A stretch of 64,000 nt of DNA from Bombyx mori (taxonomy: Eukaryota; Arthropoda; Insecta; Lepidoptera; Bombycidae). The notes below the pieces were generated by a model, which saw nothing but the letters and a program-made list of their open reading frames with translations, searched no databases and was not told where the DNA came from. This document shows, one piece after another, positions 21,660 to 32,727 of the stretch. The position numbers were made by a program, and so were the translations under genes. Location: contig NC_085127.1 of the NCBI RefSeq assembly GCF_030269925.1, positions 1,061,501 through 1,125,500 of the forward strand. Reading direction: 5' to 3'. Numbering within the stretch: the first letter of the stretch is position 1; each line of letters starts with the position of its first letter.

Positions 21660-22390
21660 ATATATTTCAGTGGCAACATTGTTAGGGTGACAGTTTTAAA
21701 CTTCAATGGGTTATTTATCGTCTAATCTTTTCAAACTCCGGCTTCTTGTTAAACTTTTATTTGTCCCACGATCTGTGGTAGTCACGGCCTATGCTAAGTC
21801 ACATATCTGTTTGCCTAAGTTAAGATTCCAGAGATACAGTCCAACAATGTAGTTTCACACACGCACGTCCTATTCTCACAGCGAGTTTCAGTCACTGTTC
21901 TAAAAAAGAAACTGCCAATATAAAGCTATCAGTAATTTTCGAAAAGGCTACATTGTCAATTCTGTTTTAGTTTTTTTTTAAATCATAAACGCAACAGTTC
22001 TTCTTTTAAGGTGCCAGTAACTATATCAGCTACTAACCATGAGAATTCGTCAGCATAATTCAAGTTACTTGTATTCTTCACTTCACTTCAGGAAACGGAA
22101 TGTTTAATGGATACTTCCTATCTGTATAATATGTTGAGTGCTGCAATGCGCTAACAAGAAATGCAAAGGGATGCAGTTTTGAAAAGTCTCAATTTTCATT
22201 TTTCTGAAAGTCTTCAGACTTGTGAAGCTTGATTATAAATCCTCACGGTTATTGTAAAGTGAAAATTATCGGTAACAGCTTACTATAAAAGTAGTCGCCA
22301 ACTTGCAAGGTCATCGAAGACAAAACTTCATCGTCACAATTATTATCATCGTCCCCCGTTGAGTATGGGTCGAACACGAACCCAGTAGCT
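21660..22390. other. Intergenic DNA
   Basis: No gene or repeat recognised. Confidence 0.4.
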
Positions 22391-22397
22391 CTTCACA

Positions 22398-22643
22398 TTA
22401 GCTGGTGCAGCGTTCCTCGACGATTTCACTAAGTGTTTGCTTCAACTTGTGAGAATCGCCTCTCAAAACCCCTCGGAGGCCATCGGCTATATTATCTACT
22501 AGCATTGTGTCCAGTCCATCCCGATCAAGCTTACCAGTTCTTGTATACACAAAGCATAAACTCTGTATGCAGTTACAAAACGACCTTGTAAAGTCAGTGC
22601 CGTATTTCCGGTCATGATTCCGACATGGCTCACAATGGAGCAT
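22398..22643 (-). CDS. Unidentified Cys-containing ORF, possible terminal exon
   Basis: 81 codons ending in TAA; I do not recognise the product. The reading frame starts MLHCEPCRNHDRKYG, contains a cysteine group FCNCIQSLC followed by TGKLDRDGLDTML, and ends EIVEERCTS. The amphipathic second half and cysteine spacing are loosely reminiscent of small secreted helical proteins such as odorant-binding proteins, but the spacing does not fit the C-x3-C rule, so I do not assign it. No signal peptide is present. If real it is more likely a last exon, since no repeat family overlaps it. It could also be a chance ORF. Confidence 0.35.
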   Translation of the reverse strand: MLHCEPCRNHDRKYGTDFTRSFCNCIQSLCFVYTRTGKLDRDGLDTMLVDNIADGLRGVLRGDSHKLKQTLSEIVEERCTS

Positions 22644-22649
22644 GATTAT

Positions 22650-23388
22650 GAATAATTTAACACATCATATTTACAACGAAAGACAAAGATATTTAAATGT
22701 CAAAAGTATGATATAATTGAAGTATGTCCCCCTCCCGTCGGCTTGCTTTGACCGTCCTGAGAGAAGAAGCACAACATTTGGCGAAATCTCAATGATCTGA
22801 CGCTATTATATGAGCATGATCGCAAGCAGGCTGGACTGTGTATACATGGGTCGCTGTGGCCATCTCCCATGGGATGTTACGACAGTAATTCATTGTGATG
22901 TAAATATAACTACTAACATAGGTCTAAGTCTTATTAACAATTTATATGAGTCATGGTTACTTACAATAAAAACATTATTATTATTATTTTTCTAGATTTC
23001 CCCTTTCTCAGCCCAGTCTATCGACAGAGCCGGCAGGACTGTATATACGGGCTTTTGGCCAAGTAACATACAGTAGCTATGAGTTATTAGGCTAGTTTTT
23101 ATTGCGTGTAGTATTCTTCAAGCTGCAGGAACTTTCTCACTATTCTGCACGTATTTAGTATAGCTGCTTTTTGTATATTATTATTATTATTATTATATGA
23201 TATGAATCAATCAGTAAAAATCCAAAATCCAACTCGTTTCCACTGCCGGGTATTTCGCGGAACACCCACCCGTCATTCCATCAACTGTGGCGTAATAATT
23301 CAGTTCCCATTTTATATTTCACCCACAAGGAGAGTAGAAGTAAGGAGTAACATCTCAGTATGTTAAACAGTGTTTGCCGAAAGTGTTT
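22650..23388. other. Intergenic DNA with an ATT microsatellite
   Basis: A run of about six ATT units lies near 23178-23197. Nothing else was recognised. Confidence 0.4.
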
Positions 23389-23391
23389 TTT

Positions 23392-23634
23392 ACTGGTGGT
23401 ACGACCTCTTGTGAGTCCGCACGGGTAGGTACCACCACCCTGTCTATTTCTGCCGTGAAGAAGTAATGCGTTTCGGTTTGAAGGGTGGGGCAGCCGTTGT
23501 AACTATACTTGAGACCTTAGAACTTATATCTCAAGGTGGGTGGCGCATTTACGTTGTAGATTTTTATGGGCTCCAGTAACCACTTAGTACCAGGTGGGCT
23601 GTGAGCTCGTTGAACCATCTAAGCAATAAATAAA
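23392..23634 (+). mobile_element. Bm1 SINE, 5'-truncated
   Basis: CTGGTGGTACGACCTCTTGT through CATCTAAGCAATAAATAAA. Confidence 0.9.
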
Positions 23635-24044
23635 AAAGTGAGCAAAAGAACGTGGTGCCATAATGGCAAGTGGAAATATTTAAAAAACAGCGTCATCAAC
23701 TACCACATTTCATTTTAATCCAGCACACTTCACTCTTTTTAAAACTGTTATGTTCATACCATTTTAACTTCCTACGCTAGCGCTATTTTGGTGAGTCTCC
23801 CAACAATGACTTGCTGTTTGCAGATGGACAGTTTTTCAACTTGTTCCCTAAGCATGATTGTGATCCTTACCTCTACCCTCCATTCCTCCCTTCGAAATAC
23901 AGATTACACCGGAATACAGATTATCCAAATTAGAAGTGATTTTATTGAGCTCACTGCAATGTCGTTTAACGTTTCTTGAACTAACTAGTCGACGCCTCTA
24001 ATTATGGATAAGTTCACAGTAAAGATTTTGAAACATACACGTTA

Positions 24045-24303
24045 TTACTGGTGGTTAGTCGCCTCTTAAGCCTGCGCGGTTTAGTAACCCTGCCTGTTTT
24101 TGCCGTGAAGCAGTAACGCGTTTCGGTTTGAAGGGTAGAGCGTCCGTTGTACTATAATTATGGTCTCATGGTGGGTCCGTTGTACTGTAATGGTGGTTTC
24201 AAGGTGGGACGCGGTATTCACGTCGTTGATTTCTATCGGCTCCTGCGGCCACTCAACACTAGATCCGCACGGAGTTCGTTCGGTCATCTTAGCAAAAACA
24301 AAA
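24045..24303 (+). mobile_element. Diverged Bm1 with an internal duplication
   Basis: GCCGTGAAGCAGTAACGCG and TTTCGGTTTGAAGGGT identify Bm1. The TCCGTTGTACT...GGT segment occurs twice (about 24141 and 24176). Confidence 0.7.
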
Positions 24304-24976
24304 AACATGTATGATTTTCATTCCGCATGCAAAAAGAATGCTTAAGACTCTGTTAGTTCATATTCTTTGTCAACATAAATGACGCACGCGGTGACGCACG
24401 AGACATTACAAAAAAACGATTTTATTTTATGCATTTACTCGATGAAGGTCACCAGGAAGCGGTCGAGGAATGTATTAGTAAAAAAAATATATACACTTTT
24501 AACTGCGAATCAAGATATTTTTAATCATGTAAATTACGAATCCTTGTTTTCTCAAATGAGTGAGCCAATGATGAGTGAGCAGAAAATTTTAAAACGGAAT
24601 TTTTGAAAATTCATTGATATGAAACTGCTAATGCTCTGATGCTTTCAAATTAAATAAGTGGAAGTTAGTTAGTGGAACAAAACGCCTGAAGTCAATTTAA
24701 TACTAAAACATTTATTTGAGTTGAAATAAAATAAAATATTGTGCGTAAACACAAAATATGTTCAGGCGTTTCAAGTTTTTTTTTAAATTAAAATTACTTA
24801 TCTAAAAATAGATCTGATTCAATTTTATTTTCAATTGCATCGAAAGGATATATCCGTGTGTTTAATCACAATAATGTTTATTTGTAAAAAACTGAAAACA
24901 GGCAGTAGGTAAATGTTTTTGAGTTTTCGCATGTATGAACAGGTAGGTACTTTTGTGTATTTTATAGTATTACCTA

Positions 24977-25144
24977 CTAGCTGAGCCGGCAAACGTTGTT
25001 TTGCCATGTTTATAAGATTTCTATAGAATTTCTAGTTTATGAAAAAAAAATTAACTTATTGTAAGTGTGTAAGGGTGTAGTAAATGAGTGAAAGAAGTAT
25101 GCATGAGATTTTATTTAACGATCTGTCGTCATTACAGCGAGCAG
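24977..25144 (-). mobile_element. Helitron 3' part, truncated
   Basis: CTAGCTGAGCCGGCAAACGT then TAAGATTTCTATAGAATTTC matches the reversed 3' end of the element at 62263-62643. Confidence 0.65.
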
Positions 25145-25706
25145 TGTGCTTAGTGCGAGTTTTTTTATAGGACCGTTTGCCGTTAGGGGCATTGTTGCAA
25201 CTGCATACAAAATTGGGTTAACTTTTACGCTATCGAGAACGTTTGAAGTCGTCGTGGCCTAACGGATAAGACGTCCGATGCATTCGTGCTGAGCGATGCA
25301 CCGGTGTTCGAATCTCAGGCGTGTACCAATTTTTCTAATGAAATACGTACTCAACAAATGTTCACGATTGACTTCCACGGTGAAGGAATAACATCGTGTA
25401 ATTAAAATCAAACCCGCAAAATTTTAATTTGCGTAATTACTGGTGGTAGGACCTCTTGTGAGTCCGCGCGGGTGGGTACCACCGCCCTGCCTATTTCTGC
25501 CGTGAAGCAGTAATGCGTTTCGGTTTGAAGGGTGGGGTAGCCGTTGTAACTAAAACATGAGGCCTTAGAACTTATATCTCAAGGTGGGTGGCGCATTTAC
25601 ATTGTAGATGTCTATGGGCTCCAGTAACCACTTAACACCAGGTGGGCTGTGAGTCCGTCCACTCATCTAAGCAATAAAAAATAAAAAAAAACTCGCACTA
25701 AGCACA
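25145..25706. repeat. 22-bp inverted repeat enclosing a Bm1
   Basis: TGTGCTTAGTGCGAGTTTTT at 25145 onward is matched in reverse complement up to 25706, with 22-bp perfect arms. The interior has about 80 bp of unique sequence followed by a near-complete Bm1. This looks like a terminal-inverted-repeat element carrying a SINE. Confidence 0.5.
25247..25690 (+). mobile_element. Bm1 SINE, near full length
   Basis: Starts with the tRNA-like head GTCGTCGTGGCCTAACGG (A-box) and CCGGTGTTCGAATC (B-box), then the body and CATCTAAGCAATAAAA tail. RNA polymerase III promoter boxes are both present. Confidence 0.9.
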
Positions 25707-26009
25707 CAGGGGTAGAGCGAAACTCGTTATTAATTTTCATGTAACACTTGTGGTAAACACTTGATCGATCCATCTCTTATAGATGAAATAACATATTGAA
25801 TGCGTAGAGATTGGCTGTGGGTTTTTGACAAAAGTTTGGGGATATTTCGCATCCCAGAGACTACACTACAGCACTACTGAATAAAATAAATCATTGAAGA
25901 CAAGATTAGTATAAAACACAGAACACTCTGAACATCAAAATCGGTTCAGTCTTTTTGCAACTTGCAATTATAACAGTATAACTAAGTTTTTAGTATGGTC
26001 GTCATCAGC

Positions 26010-26909
26010 CTAACTCTCCCAGTCTTCTTCTGCACTGATTTTTACGAGCCTCTTCGATTCTTCCCAAACTCTTCTAGTAAGTCCAGTATCACTTACCGAC
26101 CAATGCCTCAAGAATTTTTCACAAAACTTGTAATGTTGATTACTAATATTCACCATTTCCGGAGCGGAGGCCAAATATGATATCTGCCTACCAGCATCTT
26201 CTTTTTCTTGTCCGATTATATTCACGAAAAATCTAGATATCTCCTTTATGAATCCAGGTAGGTTTGTCAATATATCTGTGTCTTTGACTACGAAGGGATC
26301 GTATGTGTTAGCAGTGACGCCACTGCCTTCTAGTCTCCTGGACAATTCGGCATTGAACAAGACCATCGCTAATTTTGAGTTAGCCAATGACGTCACGATT
26401 GAATACCGACCAACGTCATTCCAGTGATCGAAGTCTATTTCTCCTAAGTACATTGCAGCCGCAGACCCGTTGATAATACGACTCGGAGATGACGCTTTAA
26501 GTCTTGGCAACAATAGGAACGTGAGTAAGAAAGCGCCGTAAAAGTTTATCTGCATGGTGAGGTTTAGACTATCTGTTGTCACTGCGTCTGGTAGTGCGAT
26601 CGCGCCAGCATTGTTGATCAAAACATCTACTCTTCCTTCCGTATTGATCTGGTTAGCGAAATTTCGCACTGATTTCAAAGAGCTCAGGTCTAGTTGTTTG
26701 TACGCAACGTTAGTGTTTCCTGTTGCCTTGATGATTTCTTCACGAGCCTTTCTTAGTTTTGTTTCGTTGCGACTAGCGATGATAACTCTAGCGCCTTTGT
26801 CAGCTAAATCTTTAGCAGCTTCAAATCCAACACCGGCACTGCCTCCAGTTATGATGACAGTTTTGCCGTCCATTCGTGCTTTTGATTCGCATTTCACACT
26901 CGAGAACAT
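26010..26909 (-). CDS. Short-chain dehydrogenase, retinol dehydrogenase 11-14-like, catalytic Tyr replaced
   Basis: 299 aa; the ATG at 26909 is used, and an in-frame GTG lies three codons upstream. Family features are clear: MDGKTVIITGGSAGVG (TGxxxGxG cofactor loop, residues 21-28), ASRN, LDLSSL, LINNAGA (99-103) and RIINGSAAA with the Ser149 position. The usual YxxSK active site reads LANSK, so the catalytic Tyr is Leu175 while Lys179 is kept. Members normally interconvert alcohols and carbonyls (retinoids, lipids) with NADP(H); this one may be inactive or non-catalytic. There is no N-terminal membrane segment. A pyrimidine-rich TTTTTCCTTGTGTTCAG just upstream of the ATG could be a splice acceptor, so an upstream exon is possible. 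Confidence 0.85.
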   Translation of the reverse strand: MFSSVKCESKARMDGKTVIITGGSAGVGFEAAKDLADKGARVIIASRNETKLRKAREEIIKATGNTNVAYKQLDLSSLKSVRNFANQINTEGRVDVLINNAGAIALPDAVTTDSLNLTMQINFYGAFLLTFLLLPRLKASSPSRIINGSAAAMYLGEIDFDHWNDVGRYSIVTSLANSKLAMVLFNAELSRRLEGSGVTANTYDPFVVKDTDILTNLPGFIKEISRFFVNIIGQEKEDAGRQISYLASAPEMVNISNQHYKFCEKFLRHWSVSDTGLTRRVWEESKRLVKISAEEDWES

Positions 26910-27289
26910 ACTGAACACAAGGAAAAATCTTTTATGACTGACTCTGAGCGTTTGATGTTGTTATTATTTTTGTCTCAAGGCAAAAAGGGTATGAGATGCT
27001 ACCGCGTGTTCTCGTTTAGAGGTCGTTTCCATCACTGTTGATTCAAATTTTAACAGAAATCGATACTTTAAAATCGCTTTCAATATTTCGATTTATCTTT
27101 GGATAAGAACTGGTTTAATGAGGAATCGGTGCATTCCGGTTTTATGAGAAAAAAAGTTGTAGTCTATAGACTCCGTCATATTCACAATTTTTGTTCTTTT
27201 TGTGTTATATACCGAATGTTCCATGAAGAGTATCCTGAGAATATAGTTAATTGAGGTAATTTTTGTATTTACAGCCTAATACCGGGTCA

Positions 27290-27420
27290 AAAGTATCACC
27301 TGGACCCACTGCGGTCATCTTGCTTGCTTCGAAATTAATACCTTCACGGTGTCTCTCGAGCGCGGAAACGTCATTCTTTAAATGAAGTTTGAGTAGTATT
27401 TTGGTTGGTATCGGCTTAGC
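27290..27420 (+). mobile_element. Degenerate LINE C-terminus
   Basis: ACCCACTGCGGTCATCTTGC and TCTCTCGAGCGC resemble the coding end of the LINE at 28343-28682. Confidence 0.35.
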
Positions 27421-27483
27421 TGTTCCCATAGCATTACCGATAATCACGAGCGACAGTTACTAATAACCATAAAACGGTTCGTT

Positions 27484-28076
27484 TTTTTTCCCTACTTAAG
27501 CTGATAGCCTTGAGAGGCTATTTCAGCGTTTTTACTGGTGGTAGGACCTCTTGTGTGTCCGCGCGGGTAGGTGCCACCGCCCTGCCTATTTCTGCCGTGA
27601 AGCAGTAATGCGTTTCGGTTTGAAGGGTGGAGCAGCCGTAGTAACTATACTGAGATCTTAGAACTTATATCTCAAGGTGGGTGACGCATTTACGTTGTAG
27701 ATATCTATGAGCTCCAGTAACCACTTAACACCAGGTGTGCTAGGAGCTGGTCCAACCACCAAAGCAATAAAACAAATATCCTTAACTAGTAGGTGAGCTC
27801 ACGGGGCTCAAACCGGAGTGATGTTAACACTGACCCTAGCAAGAGCAGTGCTTCGCAGAATCTACCACCGGATCGGGAACACGACCCACTGAGAAGATCC
27901 AGCGAGAAACTCAGCGGGCTGTGTCTGTGGGTTAATTCCCTTGTCGAGCCCTTCGTCGCAAGCAACGGGTTCGACGAGGACGGTGACCGATGCTTGAGAT
28001 ACCTAAAAGCCCCGTTAATGGATCGGGAGGATCCGTAATGACGTGTTTTGGGCGACGTCGACATGGTTCGTACGCT
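27484..28076 (-). mobile_element. Jockey-like LINE 3' end interrupted by Bm1
   Basis: 27484-27532 carries the tail part (AGCTGATAGCCTTGAGAGGC) and 27790-28076 the rest (GTGAGCTCACGGGGCTCAAA through AACGGGTTCGACGAGGACGG). A Bm1 sits between. Confidence 0.8.
27534..27776 (+). mobile_element. Bm1 SINE nested in a LINE tail
   Basis: ACTGGTGGTAGGACCTCTTG through AAAGCAATAAAACAAA. Confidence 0.9.
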
Positions 28077-28342
28077 CGTCTGCTTACAATGTAAATAAAA
28101 AACCTAACATTAAATAAACAAAAAAAGACTTGAATTCGTAAATTCATAGTTACGCTCATCGTATGTGACATGATTATATTATTTATAAGATATTCCAACA
28201 TTGTTCTCGGTTTTATCAAGTAATTTAATTAAACGCCATTAGGAAGTTTGGCCTTGATTAAACTACCTCTATTCTATAGTGAAATTTTTTGACGAGAAAT
28301 TTGGTAAAAATCTGAATTGCAATAGTAAAGTGCTCTGAGGAA

Positions 28343-28682
28343 TTGTTCGAGATGATACCTGCATCTCGTTTTTACCATCGCACCGCCCGCCACCGAAGTA
28401 GAGTTCATCCATACTACCTGGAGCCACTGCGGTCATCCATAGTGCGTTTTCAGAGGTCTTTTTTGCCACGTACCATTCGGCTATGGAATGAGCTCCCATC
28501 CACGGTGTTTCCCGAGCGCTATGACATGTCCTTCTTCAAACGAGGCTTGTGGAGAGAGTATTAACCGCGGTAGGCAGCGGCCTGGCTCTGCCCCTGGCTT
28601 TGCTGAAGTCCATGGGCGACGATAACCACTCACCATCAGGTGGGCCGTATGCTCGTCTGCCTACAAGGGCAATTAAAAAAAA
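28343..28682 (+). mobile_element. CR1/jockey-type LINE 3' end with ORF C-terminus
   Basis: Open for 73 codons: SRFYHRTARHRSRVHPYYLE and FLPRTIRLWNELPSTVF, a common LINE reverse-transcriptase C-terminus, then a stop and the 3' UTR block GGCTCTGCCCCTGGC ... CAAGGGCAATTAAAAAA. This copy shows what the many short tail fragments derive from. Confidence 0.85.
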
Positions 28683-28961
28683 AACATTCAAATACTTTTT
28701 CAACCATACACATAATGTGTAAGGATCGTTACTGATTCAGTCTAGTCAGGAAATGTTTCCAACAAAACGAACATTCTAGAGCGTGAATTTCATGATTATA
28801 CAAACGAGATTCTAATTCGAAATTTTGGATTGCGATCAGTACCTACCATGTTAAATGATCCGTGAAAATAAAGTTTTTGATGCTATTTATGATTCTTGTT
28901 ATAAACTATCGGACTCGCGGCGGCTGTGACCGTTTTTATTTTATTTAAACCCGCTAAAATA

Positions 28962-31900
28962 ATGAGAAGATTTTTTTTCATTTTTATTATCATTTTAGTA
29001 TCGGCAGTCATGCTTTGTTATTGCGTAAGTTCTACCTACCTTGCCGTCTGGAAATCTTTTTGCTACTATTGAATTTAATTTTTTTTAAACTTTCCTCCTC
29101 CTCTACGGTATTTCTCGAGCGCTATGACATGTCCTTCTTCAAACGAGGCTTGTGGAGAGTATTAAACGGTGGGCAGCTGTTTGGCTCTGCCCCTGGCATT
29201 GCTGACGTCCATGGGCGATGGTAACCACTCACCACCAGGGCTTGCAAGCTCGCCTGCTTACAAGGACAATAAAAAATGCTGTAGCTTAAAAACAACAATT
29301 AATTTCTGCCTCTCCCTAATCCCTTCAACTGGTTTCGGTAATATTACATTCATATTCGCAGGATTTCCGTCAGGAACGTGCAAAAGTCAGGTACTGCAAT
29401 CCGAAGTACTTGACCGACTGCGTTGTCTTCACCGGCAGGAAGAGCAGGCACGAGCCATACCTGACCAACATGACGGGCACACTTGTCGTGCCGTTTGGAA
29501 ACAATGTTACCGTACGTACGATTCTCGGGGAGGTCTCTCGTATTCTCCCACAACGAGTTCTTTAAGGAAGATGACCGGTACTTGAAGAGATTTTTCGAGC
29601 GATGCCAGATTTGTGTTACCCCGTCGCCTGGGATATACAATTAGCAGCCACAACGATAAGAAGGTTATCGTGTCGCGCCGTTTTTTCGAAGTATTGTTCT
29701 GATGCTACCTTAAAATACTTACGTTGTAAATTTAGATCGTCTTGAAGGTCGACATTCCTTACGTACCACAGTGCTCCGACAGCTATCCTGCAGAAATGGG
29801 ATTGGATGACCTGGATAGGTGTATGTGTATGTGTAACCAGAATTGTGTCATGCTATTTGTTCACAGATCGCTTTGACGCTACAGATGAAATCTGGCGGCG
29901 ATTTCCGCGTGACCACCAAAGTCTGCGAAGCGTTTCAGTCCAAGTGGATGAAGGAGTTCACGATTCGACACACCAACCTAACTTTGGGCCATTGTCCGTA
30001 TCCACCCGTGAGTATAACCCATAATGCCGTACTCATAAAAGCGACGTAAGTAAATTTAGCTAGTGTTTTGCTTTTTTCGATTTTATATGAAACTGATATT
30101 CAATACAAAAGTCGTAACGATTTCTCTAGAATACCTACTCGCGAAATGGCCTATTCCTATTCGTAATTTTTTGTAGTAAATAATACGTGTAAGCGAATAC
30201 GCAAGAAATGGTATTATGAAGAAAGCAAATAGGTAGTTTTTAAAATTTTAAAGTGAGGAAATCTAGTCGTCTCTCTCCCACAGTCTCTCATGCTTCTTTT
30301 ACATACTTTCTATTAACTTGGCTTGTATGTTGTATGCACGAATGTACACTAGGTGGATCGACATACCCGATCCTTTGGACCGAATGGTGAACGGTTGACG
30401 TCGCCCTAAGCACCTCATTACGGATCCTCCCGATCCATTAACGGTGCTTTTAGGTACCTCAAGCAACAGTCACCGTCCTCACCGAACTCGTCATTTGCGA
30501 TGAAGGGCTCGACGAATAAATTAACCCATAGACACAGCCGACTCAGTTTCTCGCCGGATCTTCTCAGTGGGTCGTGTTTCCGATCTGGCGGTAGATTCTG
30601 CGAAGCACTGCTCTTGCTAGGGCCAGCGTTACCAACACTTCCGGTTTGAGATCCAAAAGCTCACCTAAACGCTAGTGAAGCTGAAATAGCCTCTCAAGGC
30701 TATCAGCTTAGGTAGGGAGAAAAAGAGGAGGATCGAGACCTTGTTTACCCACCTTAGCCAAAACCAATAGCGTTCGCAAGCGAAAAATAAAATATTAATA
30801 TTAAGAAACAGTTCTTACATATGGCGACGCGTAGCCACATCATACATACTACTATATTTAGACTGTATATATCCATATATACACTATCATATACGGCTTC
30901 CGTCGCCATGTCAGCAATGGGTTTTACGTGCGTGAAAAAATGTCTAATTTGGCAGTCGCCAAGAGTCATGAGATATGATGAAACGAATCATTTCGGAAAC
31001 ATAACAAACTATTATTAGTAATGATAACAATCTTATTATACTACTCAATAGCAGCCGTATTTAGCCGATTGTTGAGGGGGAGGGGGGGTTTATGTTTTCG
31101 GAGCGTACGGATGCCTAATATTCGTTACCCGCTATTGTCTAACTCTTTTGCCACATTTCTAATAATTCGTTTATTGTTTAAGGGCAGATCTCAACTATTT
31201 ATCTCCATTGTGGAAGGTTTTTTATTGCCCTTATAGAGAGTCGAGCATACGGCCCACCTGATGGTGAGTGGTTACCGTCGCCCATGGACTTCAGCAATGC
31301 CAGGGGCAGAGCCAAGCCGTTGCCTTCCAAGTGAACTTATTTCAATGTAGTATTTGTGAGAAAAAAAAAGAGGTATCATCTTTGGTACAGTTAATGTAAT
31401 CTATTTCAAATATATCTTTCTAATACTACTATATTTTTTATTAGAACCTTGAAAAAGTTGCATAAAATATTTCTTTCGTAACGAAATAAATTCAGAGTGT
31501 CAAATAAATTAGCTGAAGAATAGCTAGACTGGATTGTAGGAAGGTTTAACGACGAAGAGAAGATGTTCCACTGAGCGGGTGATAGTGCTCGGTAGACCTG
31601 GTGGTACAGTAGACTCGGTAGACCTATGTTTACTGGTGGTAGGACCTCTTGGGAGTCCGCACGGGTAGGTACCACCACCCCGCCTATTTCTGCCGTGAAG
31701 TAGTCATGCGTTTCGGTTTAAAGGGTGGGGTAGCCGTTGTAACTATACTGAGACCTTAGAACTTATATCTCTAGGTGGGTGGCGCATTTACGTTGTAGAT
31801 GTCTATGGGCTCCAGTAACCACTTAACACCAGGCGGGCTATGAGCTCGTCCACGCACCTAAGCAAAAACTTCAGAGGTGTCAAGGGACACCCGGATGGAA

Positions 31901-32727
31901 CGAAGTTCTTTTCGATTAATTAGTGAAGGAATTGTAATTTTTTTTTAAAGTTATAATAATAAATTACGGCATTATGAAGAAGAAAAAAACAATACTATGA
32001 ACTAAATTACTATTGTTGAAACGCTATCTCGAGAAACTGTACTCATTACGCGGACCAATCGGATACGAGCAATGTCACGCGATAAGCGCTTACACGTTGA
32101 TTGGTCAGAATGACGGATCTAAAAAGTGTCGTGACAACTTTTCGTAAGAATTTTTTCCATCTAGCCCCCTTTCACAACGCGCGATAAGGAACATCGTTCC
32201 AATAAAAAAAAACCTTTAGAATTGTTGATATGAGCGACGGTGATCACTCGAAATCGGATAATTGGATCCATAGTTTCTTGGAGTTCACTATTATATTATA
32301 CCGTCGACTATTATATTTATATTTTATAATAGAACTATAAACCTGAATGCCGCGACACACCTTGGGAGATGAGGTCAAAATATCAAATGTACGCATTTAC
32401 GTTGTAAATATCTATGGGCTCCAGTAACCACTTAACACCAGGTGGGCTGTGAGCTCGTACACTCATCTAAGCTATAAAAAAAAGGTTCGAACAAATAAAT
32501 AGTCGTCACGATTCACGTACTCGTCGACATTAACTTTGCAGGGCAGATACCGTTATATGAATATGGAGCTACCGCCCAAGAACGTACCGATCCCCGTTGC
32601 GGACGGCGACTACTACATACGGTTCCAGATGCTGGTCACCGACACCAATGAGGAGATCTGCGACCTGATCACGTTCCTCCACTTCGAACTGAACAAGAAG
32701 CCCAAGAAGATTAATAAAAAAACATAA
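28962..32727 (+). CDS. Small secreted DUF1091/CheB-like protein, copy A (four exons)
   Basis: Exons inferred at 28962-29024, 29362-29511, 29867-30007 and 32542-32727, giving 179 aa. All junctions are GT-AG and phase 0 (donors GTAAGT, GTACGT, GTGAGT). Exon 1 is exactly a signal peptide, MRRFFFIFIIILVSAVMLC. Exon 2 has VRYCNPKYLTDCVVF; exon 3 has TKVCEAFQSKWMKEF and GHCPYPP; exon 4 has GRYRYMNMELPPKNVPIPV and DYYIRFQMLVTDTN. This spacing of Cys, CPxPP and a Tyr-rich C-terminal half fits the DUF1091/CheB group of insect secreted proteins with an ML-like fold, thought to bind lipids or pheromones. Introns 1-3 contain LINE, Bm1 and jockey fragments. The family name is inferred; the gene model is well supported by its tandem copy. 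Confidence 0.75.
29100..29274 (+). mobile_element. CR1/jockey-type LINE 3' end in intron 1 of copy A
   Basis: TGACATGTCCTTCTTCAAAC (coding end) through ACAAGGACAATAAAAAA. Confidence 0.8.
29583..29830 (-). pseudogene. Jockey-like ORF2 C-terminal fragment in intron 2 of copy A
   Basis: Reverse strand encodes a diverged version of the ORF2 segment containing QSRFCRLAVGAPWFVRNVDL in the full-length element at 10.9-13.8 kb. It is broken by stops. Confidence 0.65.
30395..30722 (+). mobile_element. Jockey-like LINE 3' end in intron 3 of copy A
   Basis: AGTCACCGTCCTCACCGAAC, TTCTCGCCGGATCTTCTCAG, CTCAAGGCTATCAGCTTAGG. Confidence 0.8.
31208..31330 (-). mobile_element. CR1/jockey-type LINE 3' tail
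   Basis: TTTTTTATTGCCCTTATAGA then ACCTGATGGTGAGTGG and GGCAGAGCCAAGCCG. Confidence 0.8.
31629..31869 (+). mobile_element. Bm1 SINE, 5'-truncated
   Basis: ACTGGTGGTAGGACCTCTTG through GCACCTAAGCAAAAA. Confidence 0.9.
32216..32394 (+). repeat. Unclassified dispersed repeat, family X
   Basis: AATTGTTGATATGAGCGACG, then TTCACTATTATATTATAC and CTTGGGAGATGAGGTCAAAA. The same ordered blocks recur at 38087-38160 and 38412-38612. Confidence 0.55.
32395..32482 (+). mobile_element. Bm1 SINE, 3' end only
   Basis: ATTTACGTTGTAAATATC through CATCTAAGCTATAAAAAA. Confidence 0.85.

Noticed and set aside
26554..26937. 127-codon plus-strand ORF
   Set aside because: Antisense to the short-chain dehydrogenase, whose motifs fix the real strand.
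29169..29585. 138-codon plus-strand ORF
   Set aside because: Runs across a LINE tail, an intron and exon 2 of copy A in the wrong frame; the correct exon frame is set by the tandem copy.
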